Source: Platycnemis pennipes (taxonomy: Eukaryota; Arthropoda; Insecta; Odonata; Platycnemididae). From it: 64,000 nt of DNA. Position 1 is the stretch's first letter; each line of letters starts with the position of its first letter. Shown piece after piece: positions 34,608-46,042 of this stretch. The position numbers and the translations under genes were made by a program. The DNA is taken from NCBI GenBank assembly GCA_933228895.1, contig OW121851.1:112117271-112181270 (forward strand), written 5' to 3'. The notes beneath the pieces are model-generated. The model had not been told where the DNA came from and did no database searches. It was given only the letters and a program-made list of their open reading frames with translations.

Positions 34608-34760
34608 AGAATTTCCACAGAGAAAGAGGACGTCTTGGTAGATCAACTGGTAGAGCACCTGGCCGGAAATCATGTGGTCCGGGTTCGAGTCCCGGTCAAT
34701 GCGAATGATTTTTTCTCTCCACGGAATGTCTTGCTATCGAAATATAGAAAGCTCAAATCA
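34608..34760 (+). mobile_element. tRNA-derived SINE family D
   Basis: tggtagatcaactggtagagc is a good box A and ggttcgagtcc a perfect box B, with a CCGGG/CCCGG T-stem. The anticodon arm (ctggccggaaatcatgtgg) does not pair properly and the acceptor arms do not match, so it is a SINE head and not a tRNA gene. It is followed by ttttttctctccacggaatg and a tail shared with 33541-33672. Confidence 0.75.
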
Positions 34761-34833
34761 ATAGGTGCACTTTGATGTTGCAAGATTGGAAAAGAAACCT
34801 TGAGGAGTGTCGAATGTGAGTAGACTTTTTTCC

Positions 34834-34953
34834 GTCATCATCATCGGTTAACAGTCCTAGAATTGGTTTGACGCAGCCCTCCACTCGATTCTTCTATCGG
34901 CCAACCTCTTCATATTGACGTACCACCTCTCTTTTACATCCGTATTCTTTCCG
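34834..34953 (-). pseudogene. RTE-like 3'-end fragment
   Basis: catcatcatcgg tail followed by cctagaattggtttgacgcagccctccactcgattcttctatcggc, nearly identical to the 3' end of the intact copy. Homology ends after about 110 bases. Confidence 0.85.
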
Positions 34954-35176
34954 TAATAACCTAAATTTACCTTAAGGACACCTTCAATTTGATAAAGTAA
35001 CTGTGATGATTTCAATCCCTCGAGTCTTTTCGGGGTTCTCTTACTCTTGAAAATTTAATACTGCCTCTTAGTTAATAAACGAATAATATGCTGCTACTAT
35101 ATGATTTAGTTTCATCATCATCATCAGTGAACAAATCTAAGATTGTATATGAATTTGTCCTTTCTCGGCGAATGAT

Positions 35177-35335
35177 ATTTATAAATAATTCTCGGGTTTC
35201 CAGCCGAGTAAGATTTTGCGTTGCTGACGTTTCGACGGAATACTCCTCCATCGTTCTCAGAGCAAAAGAGCCCTGAGGGTTTATATAATTTATAAATAAT
35301 TCTCTGGCTGGAAACCCGAGAATTATTTATAAATA
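35177..35335. repeat. ~31-bp inverted repeat with 94-base spacer
   Basis: atttataaataattctcggg + tttccagccgag (35177-35208) is mirrored at 35303-35335. The spacer contains gctgacgtttcgacgg and ccatcgttctcagagc. It resembles the hairpins at 19.6, 37.0 and 45.9 kb in layout. A half copy of the outer arm lies at 35290-35302. Confidence 0.75.
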
Positions 35336-35612
35336 AATCTAAGATTGGTGTGACGCAGTCTTCCACTCGATTTTTCTATCGACAAACCTCTTCATATTGA
35401 CGTAATTCTTCTCTTTTGCATCCTTCACAACTTGTTCCATTCATCTCACACGAGGACTTCCTTTTCCATTCTTCCCGTTCACTTTTCCCTCAACTAATGT
35501 CTTCATTAGGCCATCCTGTCTTAAGATATGGCCGGTTTAGTTGTCTCGTCTCCTTTATAGAGTTTTCCGCAGACTTCTCATTTCTCTCACCCTTCTCAGG
35601 ACTTCATTTTTT
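35336..35612 (-). pseudogene. RTE-like 3' fragment
   Basis: Minus-strand text matches the family from the ctaagattggtgtgacgcag end through ttaagatatggccggtttagttgtc to the gaaaag/gagag segment, with frameshifts. Confidence 0.8.
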
Positions 35613-37000
35613 TAAACTCTATGTGCCCTGCTTATGGACTCATGATGCATATAAATTGGAGATGGCGTGTCTGATAAGGAAGCGAGGGAGAGTCTATTCC
35701 TTTCATCCCGGTCTCCGTAGAGTGCTCTTTTGTTGTTCCCCAACCCACTCCGCGATGGACCTCCCAGATGGAACGTATCTGCGAAATCTCGACGGGAGTA
35801 ATTGTGGGGAGGGACCCGGCGTCGGGGGGAAGGAGCTTCACGACTATACGAATGGCTGGATGTTTTCTCGTGCCCGATTGCCGGTCCCTTCGTTGCGATT
35901 TCCCCGGACGAGAGAATTGCCATTCCCGGCGGGCCCGGCTTGATGAGTTCGCATAATCGGATGATCCTCCCCGGGGTAATCCGAAGTGGATTGCGGGCGC
36001 GACTCGTAAGCCTGCCTCCCTGTCTCCCCTCAGACATTTCTTGCGTGCAGGCATCGGATCCCCACCAATCTTTACTCCCTGCTGAGGTTGTCACCTATCC
36101 CGGAATCGGGCATATTTAGTCCACTAGCGGGAGACAGTAATCTCCCGCAATTGACCTTTCTACTGATCCATAAAATTCTCTTTGTTTCAAATGCTAAATC
36201 AAGCGGTTTCGCTAGGCATGTTTAGTTCTTATAATGGGGAATATGCATTAAATTTGTTTGTCGTATCTAAATGATGCACTCGATGCGATTTTTTTTCGCG
36301 AATTTAAATATATAAACTAGAGTTTTGCATGGCAACCACAGAGATTCTAAAATCGACCAAAGTCACGTGACCTAAAACACCTTCTGACGTTACTGCACGG
36401 TATAGGTTCCATAATTGTACGGAAACACGTTTATTTTAGAAGGAAACGAAGCGAATAAATTGTTTTGAGGTATTTAGCCATTTCTTGATTGAAATGATGA
36501 CTGATAATGTATTTAAAAAAGCACAATCCAACAATTTGCCTTTGGTTGACTCCCTTATGTAGGCATCCTTCTTTAAAAATAAAAGCTATTACTTTGTCAT
36601 AACAGAGATTCTTGGAGTTTAAACAATCAGAGCACTCTACAGGTATTATATAATTTATGGACGATTTGCTCGTTACGATCCATACTACTTGAATAAAAAA
36701 TCGAAACACTTTCTTTTATTGAATTTAACAAATGAGATGAGTGCAAAAAAGTTCGTCAAGTATTTATTAAACAACTTAATTCCACGTACAACAGATAAAC
36801 AACATCCATAGTGACACCGTGCCGTGACGTCATGCGATAACGTCGTGATTTTAATCTATCAAAAACTTGCACTTTTTAAAACGAAATTTCATTCTTCGGC
36901 AAAATTTTCACCTATTACATTTTAGTTAATGAACTCCACGTTCAAAGACATAAAAATAGTGCAGGTTCCCCATTTAAAATATTTCATAAGTAGGTAAAAT
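35613..37000. other. unassigned intergenic DNA
   Basis: The overlapping frames of 140-175 codons on both strands at 35416-36119 lie partly in the RTE fragment and partly in GC-rich DNA and show no domain. Confidence 0.35.
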
Positions 37001-37126
37001 ACTTAAGCTTTCCACTCTTTTTAAACGTATTATTGCCACTATAGCATCATCAAGCAATTGAGAGCTACAGTGTTGTTAAACTGGTCGAAATAATACCTAT
37101 CTTTATAAACGGTGGAAAGCTAAAGT
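37001..37126. repeat. imperfect hairpin, ~40-base arms
   Basis: acttaagctttccactctttttaaacg-tattatt (37001-37041) pairs with aataatacc...tttataaacggtggaaagctaaagt (37080-37126). The loop carries gcatcatcaagcaattgagagc. Confidence 0.65.
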
Positions 37127-37743
37127 TTTTTTTACACACTTCTCAAATTGACCTCCAGAAAGTATCGGTCTTATCCTCCAAGTGCTGAAATATTTCCCGT
37201 GGTACAGTTATTTTTAGGTGACTGTTACCGCTTTCAGTCATTTTCCTGGGGTAAATACATGTCAGAGATTCAGCTCTTTCTCCCTGGATCTTCACGAGCT
37301 AAATTAGAAATCTCTCGGAATGGACCCCATGTGACCCTGCTTCCTGCTTTATTTTTTTTTAGGCCTCTATAACGCGCTGGTTACATCTGGCATGGCTGGC
37401 GGACTGCCAATGCTTTTCTCTCGCAGAAATCTTCGTATTCATGGGGTCGAAGTTTCTCGCGAAACGACCGTTTTTATGCGGTCGGATTGCTGACGACTTG
37501 GATTCTGCGGATGGGGAGATACGTACGAAAGAAGTCGTCGCCCTCAGATGAGCCCATTCAAATGTTATGGTGGTAATCGAGTCATTTCACGCAAAACGCT
37601 TATAGAGTTTCTTTTTTTTGTGCCAAGTTCTGCACGCGTGCGTGTGTCACGATTCCGAGTGTCTGCAAAGTGCTAAGCGCGTATTGTGAGACGTTGTCAG
37701 CCATGCGGTTAGGAGGGCGTGGCTTTAGAAGCAATTACTTGAT

Positions 37744-38140
37744 GCATAAGATAACTGCGGGTGTAGAAGTCTTAAGAAGAGTAGGAGAAAAGAGATGTCT
37801 GCTGGAAACCCTAAAAAGAAAACGGGACAACTTAATCGGCCATATCTTAAGTCACGATGTACTGATGAAGACAACCGTGGAGGGATAAGTGAACGGGCAG
37901 AATGGATAAGGCAGGCTTAGTATGAGATATACTATGGAGCAAGGATGTAAAAGAGAAGAGCTACGTCAATATGATGAGGTTGGCCGATAGAGGAATGGAG
38001 TGGAGGGCTGCGTCTAAACATACCTAGGATTAAACAAACCCGATTCAGGCGAGATGTGGTGGAAACTTTCCATATTAAAGGAAAGATAATGCAATTTTCC
38101 ACGAGTAATTCCTAGGATTGTTGACCGATGATGATGATGT
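37744..38140 (+). pseudogene. RTE-like 3' fragment with internal insertion
   Basis: The frame reads GVEVLRRVGEKRCLLETLKR then KRDNLIGHILSHDVLMKTTV, clearly the family C-terminus, then breaks. The 3' end is split: cctaggatt occurs at about 38027 and again at about 38112, where the normal ttgttgaccgatgatgatgatg tail follows. About 75 bp lies between the two copies. Confidence 0.85.
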
Positions 38141-38799
38141 AATCAAGTTCCCTTTTTTAATATAAATACACCGGTTTATCCTCGATGCGTCATCGTCTCG
38201 CGCAACTCGTGAAGTTATACGAAAATCTAAGTTCTGACGTATGGCCGGTGTGTTTGTTTGTGTGGGGGCTACTTATTAGGTTCTAGGCCTCCTCCTTTGG
38301 ATTCCTATTGATCGTCTATCTTAATCTCTATATCTAAAGCTTAGTTTATTTTTTATAAATTTGTTTATGTTGTGTGGTAGTTATGCCTTTTCTCTGGTTT
38401 TCATCCCTCAGATTGATTGGCAGCTATCGCATTCCTCCGTAGATTTCCGGCCTGTACAAGTTGTTTTATTTCGGTATAGGATGTGCAGCCGAACCTTCTC
38501 TATTTCACTCGTGGTCTACCCCTGCAATTTTTTACTTTGGAATACATACATTCAATGAGGCCCGGGCGGCTGCCCGTGGCGCCACAAAGGAAGGGATGCC
38601 GTGGGAATGGAATTAGGTTTTTTATTCGTGTATTGACAATTTACTTCATGTCCAGCAATGTAATTACCTACTTTTTTACCACTTAATTTTTATTAATACT
38701 ACTACGTTTAACTAGTGTATGTGCTACAACGGGGGTTGACAAGTGGGGGGTGGAGTGGAGGGGTCGCTGGAATACTCTCGCCCGAGTAAACATTTTGTC
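38141..38799. other. unassigned DNA
   Basis: No feature recognised. Confidence 0.4.
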
Positions 38800-38914
38800 T
38801 TAAGCCGGCCTTAAGCCGGCCCTTCATTGTAGTTCTAAGCCAGTCATCTTGCCGTAAGGAGTGTCCAATCCATTCATATCGTTTCAAGTTCATCCTAAGT
38901 TTACGGTTTATCAT
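38800..38914 (-). pseudogene. RTE-like fragment of a different subfamily
   Basis: Minus-strand NRKLRMNLKRYEWIGHSLRQ then DDWLRTTMKG has the WIGH-LR motif of the same C-terminal region but differs much from the main family. Confidence 0.6.
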
Positions 38915-39969
38915 TTTTACTTTATCAATTTTAAGTTATGAGGTAAAATTTGTCGGTGCTACAAAAATTATAGCAGTTCAATGTACGGTGGTATCTGACT
39001 GGAGGAAACAATTCTGTTGTCTTCAAGTGAAATGCGATAGAATAGCCGGCTGTATTTCTGTCCTCCAATTTTCCCATTTACTCTTGTCTGAAATTATTAA
39101 TGTAACCTGAGCTAGGGAAAGATCGATACGACTATGTCGCTGGGGGGAAGCCCCGCGAAGCGTCATGTGAAGGGAAAGAGGGGGAATGGGAAGTGGAGGT
39201 ATCTTTTCTACGTCGCCCTTCCTTGCATGGCCTCTGCTGCTATAACTGTGCTTGATAAAAATTGTTTGCTAGCATGTGAATCAATTTTGATGGTAATTAT
39301 ACCTACCCAGCTTAGGGATCGTGGACTCGTGCTGATATTCTACAAGAAATTAGATGGAACACCATTGTGTGAAATAGAAGGTACGATAGCGATTATAATT
39401 ATGAAAAAGGTAGGGAACTTTCTATATTTCTGTAGAAAAGTGTGTAGGAGTATTAATTTTAAAATCTGCTCGTTGAAAATGATAAAATTTGCAGAATTTG
39501 CTCAAGTAGCTGAATTTGGCTGTTCCTTCCAGGACCCTCAATGAGGAGTAGCTATTAAGTCCCTACTCATCATAGAGTGCTGTTAGGGCGTTAGATTATG
39601 GTGTCAAAATGATATTGAACTGTAATATTATCCGCCTTATTTTCCACTGCACCTTGAGCACAATGATATCAAAGGAGAAATTGAGATAAGTACCCTCCTT
39701 GGGGATCATTTTTGTAAATTTTTCTGTCCATTATTGATAGCATCAGTACATTTTTGCTATAAATATCGTTATCATGTATTGTCAGGCAAAAATATGCAGT
39801 TAAAATGGTCAGTCCTAGTAACTAAATATAATTATACGATTAGCGTAGGAGGAAGTAGATATCTCATGAAATTCCTTCGAAAGAAATGGAACAGTTTTAT
39901 CGAAAGTATCTTGAGACATCCTTAGTTAATAATAGCGGCAGAAAAAGGACCAGAATCATTTGGAATGTG
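38915..39969. other. unassigned DNA
   Basis: The 136-codon frame at 39134-39544 has no recognised domain. A piece at 39880-39925 may be another RTE scrap. Confidence 0.35.
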
Positions 39970-40290
39970 AGGATACAGGTGGACTGGTAAAGATAATGGA
40001 TATACCGAGGGACAAATGAAGAGGTTCTACAAAGAGGAGGATAGAGAAAAAATTAGATTAAATTTCTAGAAAGGGAACGGGACGACTTAATGAGATCGTA
40101 TCTTGACATGAGATCGTCAAGTGAAGGTAGCCGTAGAGGTGAAGTGAGTTAAAAGAACTGCCCAGAAATACTTCAGATGAGATATGTCTATCAATCAGTG
40201 TAAGATGTGAAAGAGAGGAATTTCGTAAGTATGTAGAGAGAAGCCAATGATGTAATCGAAAAGAAAGCTACGTCAAACGAATCGTAGCAC
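39970..40290 (+). pseudogene. RTE-like 3' fragment, decayed
   Basis: taccgagggacaaatgaagaggttc, gggacgacttaatgagatcgtatctt and gctacgtcaaacgaatcgtag follow the order of the family 3' end, with many changes. Confidence 0.65.
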
Positions 40291-40439
40291 TGATGATTAC
40301 ATTGTGTCTTCCGTAATAAATGCTTGCCTTCGTTATTAGTCCGCCTACGTTTTCTCCGCGTCAGGTCAGTTTCTTTCTTCCGACACGCAACTACCAAAAG
40401 GTCTTACCACCTTGCGACAATTTTCGTCATCATTCGCGA

Positions 40440-41010
40440 ATCGACGTTTAGCTCGCGCCGAGACAATCTTCGTCCGAAGGCAGCGCGCGGGTCGACCGAA
40501 ACGTTGACCCTCGCTGGAGCACTCCGCCGCAGTCGTCGTGGAGGCTTTTTGAGGGGGTTAAGAAAAAAGGGTCGATTTCCCACGCCGTAATCCGCCGCAG
40601 TTTCCCGCGCGCGCGGGTTGCGTCCGCGGCGCCCTCTCACGTGGTGGCGTGCCGCATCTCCGGAGGAGCAGAGAGAGAGAGAGGAGCGGCACCGCGCCCT
40701 CCCCACTCCGAGCGCCGCCGTGCTGAACACCTTAACTCTTCCCCCCCCCCGCATCGTGCCACGCCCCTTTTAAACCCTCTCCCCGATCGATATGCGTCGT
40801 CGTGCGTACGTATTATACGTGGGCCCCGGCATCGATTTCCACCCCCGCTGGCACCGACTCCTGTTTTTCCGCCCCCGAGAGGTGGAAGCCGGACGGACAG
40901 ACGGACGGAATGGGGGATGGAGCGGAGGAATGCGGGCTAGGGGCGCAGTCCGCCTCGACTCGTCGTCACGTGGGGGCGTCCGTCCGGTTGAACGCCGGAG
41001 TGCGTATTTG
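40440..41010. promoter_or_regulatory. CpG-rich block, candidate promoter region
   Basis: CpG, C runs and GC-rich text are far denser than in the flanks (for example gcgcgcgggttgcgtccgcggcg near 40610, and ggacggacagacggacgg near 40890). Overlapping open frames on both strands lack known domains. It could be the promoter and non-coding first exon of the gene whose first coding exon lies at 62852, but no donor or transcript evidence supports that. Strand is not determined. Confidence 0.35.
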
Positions 41011-42264
41011 TGTGCGTACTATTGTAAAGGGATGAAAATCGAAGAATTAACTGCGCCCTTCTGAAATATGCCTTTGTTGCCCCCCGCACCCGCAAAATAC
41101 CATGTGGATTCAAGCAGTGTGTCAATACTGGATCAAGATGGGTGAAATTTGTTTCATTTTTATGCCATCATTTGTCTCCGTCCTGCTTTCTTCTCTCTTC
41201 CTTCGTAGGAATCTTTATTTTTCCTCGTCTTGCGTGGCATGATTGGAGTATTGTGGCAATTAAACAATTACAATTAGAAGCGTTAGTGGACACCGTCGAC
41301 TGTGTACGCCTCTTCATGTGTTAAAAAAAAGTCTGTCTTTTTTTCTTCAGTTTTATGGGATTCCAGGATTTTAGAATCCTTATGTTGCCCAACTACAAGC
41401 TTCCAGTAATGTGTAGCATTTATCTTGTACAAAATCAACAGTAGATTTTTCGTCGGTTTCATAGTTATGCCCTGATGTGTTCACCTATGGTATTTACTTA
41501 ATTAACACTTGTCTTTCTTCGTTTTCTGTCTGAAAACGGAGTACTCTGAATGCGATGTTGTAGAAATTCCATTCCACTGGTTGCTAAAATATTGATGGTT
41601 GGCAGAAACTGCCAAAACCAACTTCTTATATTGTTTATAATTAATCAAAATTCACCTGCCCAACCCAAGTAACAATGTCACCCTGTTTTATCGTTTGATT
41701 GCGAAGGTACCTATGCTTTTTCCCCTAATCTCTGCTCCTATGTCCATTGATTGGATATTCGAACCAAGAAATAGAACCACGTGCGCTATACTCAACCTTA
41801 TTAGTCCTCGCGAGGAAACACTTTCGCAGCGCTTAATAGGTCTTATATGAGTGCTCTCCTAATGACGGAAACTCCTTAATGTGACTAAATACGTAGAGCT
41901 GATGCAGAGGATTTCATCAATATGTGGACTAGTTAGAATACTCCCGGATTTTCCCGGGTATAATGCCGCCTGGGTATAATTCTAGTCTAATTTTAAGAGT
42001 ACATTATAATTATTGACTGAATGGCTGGGTGTGTATCCAGGTTGCGTAGTTTATCCCAGCCAGCACCAACCTACCTTTTAACTAAAAGTATTCTTAAGCA
42101 TTATGTAGGTAAATAGCATAGAAACAGTTAGCTTTTGTCTCATACGGTTTGCGTATGTTTACACAAAATGTTCCTTAGCAACGAAGTTGTGCTCACTGGA
42201 ATATTTATTTAATCTTTTATTTTATTTTAATTATTTTTAAGACTTATTTTAATCTGCGAATTTC
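41011..42264. other. unassigned DNA
   Basis: A short inverted motif, ggttggcagaaactgccaaaacc near 41597, is the only structure noticed. Confidence 0.4.
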
Positions 42265-42412
42265 AGGACTCAAAGTCCTCTCTTCCAATTAACAGATTGG
42301 ACGATACAATCATCCATGCCCCGGAAAGTGAAAATCCTCCCCGGGTGGGGTTCGAACCCGCGACCCTGGGATCGAATGGCGAGGGATTTACCCCGCCGCC
42401 ACCGGGGCCGGA
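42265..42412 (-). mobile_element. tRNA-derived SINE family E
   Basis: On the minus strand the head runs gccccggtggcggcggggta (box A region), cgcgggttcgaacccc (box B) and cacccgggg, whose end can pair with the start as an acceptor-like stem. The tail (gattttcactttccggggc and on) is not tRNA. The anticodon arm is not canonical, so it is a SINE. Confidence 0.75.
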
Positions 42413-43799
42413 ATAGTGCAGTAGTAAACGTTATTTTTTCCATTTACAGCCTTCGCAAAGTTCTTGTGTTCGTATTGTATTTTGTATGCCGTTCGTATTT
42501 TATTTTGTATTTTAAATGTCTAAACACTGAATTTAATCAATTGCGTGACGCATACATAATATTTTTTTCACATATATACCTACTCCTTATATCCTTTCGT
42601 ATATTCCTTTAATCTCACGTTAGGCAGTGCATGTTTTAAGAAGGTTCATTCGTTGCCAATCACTGTCATGTATGGTTTGCAGTTGTAAATGTAATCATGG
42701 ATTTACAAAGCTTTGAAATAACAATTTCTTCAACATGAGGTGCGAATACTCGACTCTTTCCCTCAATTCGGGTCTTCTATAACATTTATAAATATAATGT
42801 GTAGTTTAAAATCATGACTATTCCGCCATTTCTTCTCTAATTATTGTATCCCTTCGCCAGAAAGTTTTTAGGTTCCCAGATTCAATTCACGTTGGATCTC
42901 ATCATCTTCAGCTAGTCTACTCTTATCCTCAAACCCGTGTTCCTTGATGCTAATGAAAATGTTTTCGGTCCCCGGCCGTAGAGAAAGAGCATGAAACTCC
43001 TTTTAGCAGCTTTCATGTGCAAGAGGTGACCTTTTCTTCAGTTTCGTACCCTAGAGTGTCGTCTCGGCTTTATTATTAGGTGTTGCGACCGACAGCTGAC
43101 AGTAGAGTTGTGCCATCATTATGATAACACGGTAGCAGGGAATGGATAGGATTTTTGGCTGCGGAGGGAGAGTGGAGATAAATCTGACGTCGCCAATAGC
43201 CTACGCTAAAAATAATTCCATATAGGGTACACGATGTAACGTCCAATCCGACGGACGGTGTGCTGCACCTTATGTTCTCTCCACGTATCACTTAAGTAGG
43301 GGCCATAATTGCACTACTAAATCTGTCTCTGCCATTATACGAACCGGGGCTTTCCGAATAGGGAATCATGTAGTCTATCACGGAGCATTTCGACCGACAT
43401 GAATCAAGTCACATGGCGTCCATTTTGCCAAAATTGGCGCCTATTTGGCCTGTAAGTTAAATCACCTTGCTTGTCGAGATTCGGCAACAACGTCATAGTA
43501 TCGCCCTTTACATAGCGATCGATAAGTTAAGCGATTCAAACTTGGTACTCGAGCCACCGCCGCTGTAGCCTCACTGGCCTGATCCCCGTCTGAAGTCCCG
43601 CAATGGCTTGTACTTCACCCTTAAGACTTCCGCAGTGATCGAAAAAGGGGTCAGTCAACTCGTCGCGCGGTCATCTCTTTTTAATGAGGTCTCCAGCCCC
43701 TGGGGCTCCTCGAGCAACTCGACACGACCAAGCGAGCCGTTGCTGTGTTTTCGTTGAGATAGAAATGCAGCTGTAAACACCAGCTTGGAAACAAAGAAA
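42413..43799. other. unassigned DNA
   Basis: No gene, repeat or transposon recognised. Confidence 0.4.
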
Positions 43800-43960
43800 A
43801 ATGTCTTAATACCTTGCATCTGCAACATGCTCCTTTATGGCAGTGAGGCGTGGACGGTAACAGAAACTTCAAGATTGGTACCATTTGAAATGAATGAATG
43901 ATAAGGTGGTACACCGAGCGACAAGCGAAGAAGCTGTGATTGAAATGAGTTAAAACGCCT
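43800..43960 (+). pseudogene. RTE-like fragment
   Basis: aacatgctcctttatggcagtgaggcgtggacg encodes NMLLYGSEAWT, the LLYGSEAWTL box of the family; gtggtacaccgagcgacaagcgaagaagctg follows like the VDRVTNEKVL stretch. Confidence 0.8.
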
Positions 43961-44279
43961 GGGAGAAGTGGAAGGTTGTCCTTCAGGGAAAGCATAACCT
44001 CATTAATACAATCATGTACCATGATCCATCTTCCTTGTGACTTATTAACCTGCTCCCCCACTATCTTTGTGACCGCTCCCCTCCCTCTATTCCTCCCCCC
44101 TCTGTAAATAATTTTCCTTCGATCCCCTGGACCATATTTAAACATGCCGTGCAATTTCTGAGTTTTACATTAATGATGATGACTTGACAGCCGAACCCGG
44201 TAGTGAATGTTGCAATGAACTGCGGAAGTCACCAAGTTTGAACTCTCTTTAATTATGAATTCCTTCCAGCAAGTGTAAG

Positions 44280-44570
44280 TTTAGCTTTTCCATTTCACGA
44301 AGAAATCATAAGGAGAGCGATAGAATATAGAAGTATGGTGGAGACCATAAAAAGAGGAATACGAGAGAGTGTAATATTGTGAGATACAATGGCCTGATGA
44401 AGATAATCTTTGAGAGGAAGGTGAACGGAAAGAATGTCAAAGGAAGGCCTTGTATGAGATACAGGGAGCTAGAAGTGAAGGATGCAAATGGGAAGAGTGG
44501 TGCCCGTATTAAGACGATAGCCAATAGAAGAATCGTGTGAAGTTCTGCGTCTAACTTATCAGGAGAGTGA
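44280..44570 (+). pseudogene. RTE-like 3' fragment
   Basis: ggtggagaccataaaaagagg, atggcctgatgaagataatc and gccaatagaagaatcgtgtg follow the family C-terminus and 3' end in order, with stops. Confidence 0.8.
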
Positions 44571-44626
44571 TAGTCCTCCGCCTCTGAACATTGTCATGCA
44601 CTTATCCTCTTCCTATATCTTTTTAT

Positions 44627-44741
44627 CCTTTGTGTGTGTTTATATCCATAGTATATCCATATATATAGTGCTTAGTCATAGTGCATATATATAGTCCTTT
44701 GTGTGTGTTTATATCCATAGTATATCCATATATATAGTGCA
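44627..44741. repeat. 69-bp tandem duplication with tatata text
   Basis: cctttgtgtgtgtttatatc begins at 44627 and 44696, and the next ~45 bases are identical up to atatatagtgc. Confidence 0.9.
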
Positions 44742-45903
44742 TAGGGGTGATACGACAGGGTTCTTTCTGCATGTCCGTGTTTCAAAATATATGGCTTCCG
44801 ATTAGGCTCGGTGAAGGTGCTTCCTGGTCATGTACAACAACATGTAGCACCGCAACGAAGTCGAAGTACTCCATGTTTTTATAGCATTAGTGTTCTGAAC
44901 TGTTTATTTTTTGCGCTCGTGAATTGCGAGCGGGGAAAACGAATCGATAAAAGGTGCTGGAAAGTCTCTATTATTCAGTTAATTTTGTCTCATCCGCATA
45001 TGTAATGTGGGAGCAGAAATTACGGCACTAATGTAGGTGGCGCAATCGTGTCATCATTATACTTGTGATCTAAATGCGAGTAGTCGAGTCTCGAATTCTC
45101 CCGCAGCACCGCAAAAACCTAATTCTACCTCTGCTACCGTTAATTCTGATAATTTTAACGGATGCGAGCGTGTTGAAAGCCGTCTATTCCAAACGGCGGC
45201 CTGATGTTCCGCAGTGCTTCGTATTTCATCTCCGATCCCTCCTTTCCGGTCCATTAAACCGTTCCGAATGCGAAAGAGAGTGAGTAGGGTGGCAATCCGC
45301 ACGTTCAGCCTCTCGAGTTCTGGCCAGCTGTCTGGCGTGGTGACGACGACTAATGTCCGAGCGAGAATCATTTTTCTTCCCTCCCCTCGGACACCAGAGC
45401 TACCCCCATCTTGTCCCGCCCACCTCCACACCATCTCCTTCTCACCCCCTTTTGCTAACTTGTCTCTCTTCTCTCATGTACGCGCGGACATTTGTCATTC
45501 TGTCTTAAATTTTGCATAACTTCCGAAAAATCAGGGGTAAAAAAAGGAAGGCGAATGCAAGCATTAGAATAAATTTATAAACCTTGTAGTAAACTGCATT
45601 GAACGGTAAAAATTACGCTGATGTTCTGTGAAAAATCCAAGTTAACATTAATAACAGTAGTTTTGGCGTATGGACTTCGGAGTGCATAATTGTAGACGGT
45701 GAAAAATTACCAATTTTTAAACAAAGTGTATAAACAATATGAAATTTCTTATTATCTTGACCACTTTATGAATCTTTTTTAAATCTGGAGATGTAGTCAA
45801 CTTACCAAGTCTCAGATTCAAAGAAAATTGATAAATAATGCAATAGATATTCGTAAATAAAGAGATCGAACTTAGGGATATGGACTGAACAGGAAATAAA
45901 TTA
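44742..45903. other. unassigned DNA
   Basis: Frames at 45057-45519 overlap on both strands in moderately GC-rich sequence; no domain recognised. Confidence 0.35.
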
Positions 45904-46042
45904 CATTTTGGTGAGTTCTACACTATTTTATTGCTATCGACCATGGTTTCGACACATATAATTTCATTACTTTGATAATGACAGGGCATGAGTCGAAATC
46001 ATGGTCGATAGTAAGAAAATAGTATGGAACGTACCAAATTAT
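45904..46042. repeat. long hairpin, ~50-base arms
   Basis: Arms 45904-45953 and 45992-46042 pair with few mismatches; the inner parts are ctatcgaccatggtttcgac and gtcgaaatcatggtcgatag. The inner text (ggtttcgac ... tcgatagtaa) recalls the hairpin at 19.6 kb (ggtttcgcc ... tcgatagtaa). Confidence 0.75.

Noticed and set aside
34630..34705. tRNA gene
   Set aside because: Box A and B and the T-arm are good, but the anticodon arm and acceptor stem do not pair; read as a SINE head.
35416..36119. Overlapping 105-175-codon ORFs on both strands
   Set aside because: Begin inside an RTE fragment and continue in GC-rich DNA without any conserved motif.
40324..41064. Several ~90-116-codon ORFs
   Set aside because: Arg/Pro-rich translations of the CpG-rich block on both strands; composition explains them.
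42340..42412. tRNA gene on the minus strand
   Set aside because: Non-canonical anticodon arm and a long non-tRNA tail; read as a SINE.
43681..44154. 157-codon minus-strand ORF
   Set aside because: Antisense to an RTE fragment on the plus strand; no domain.
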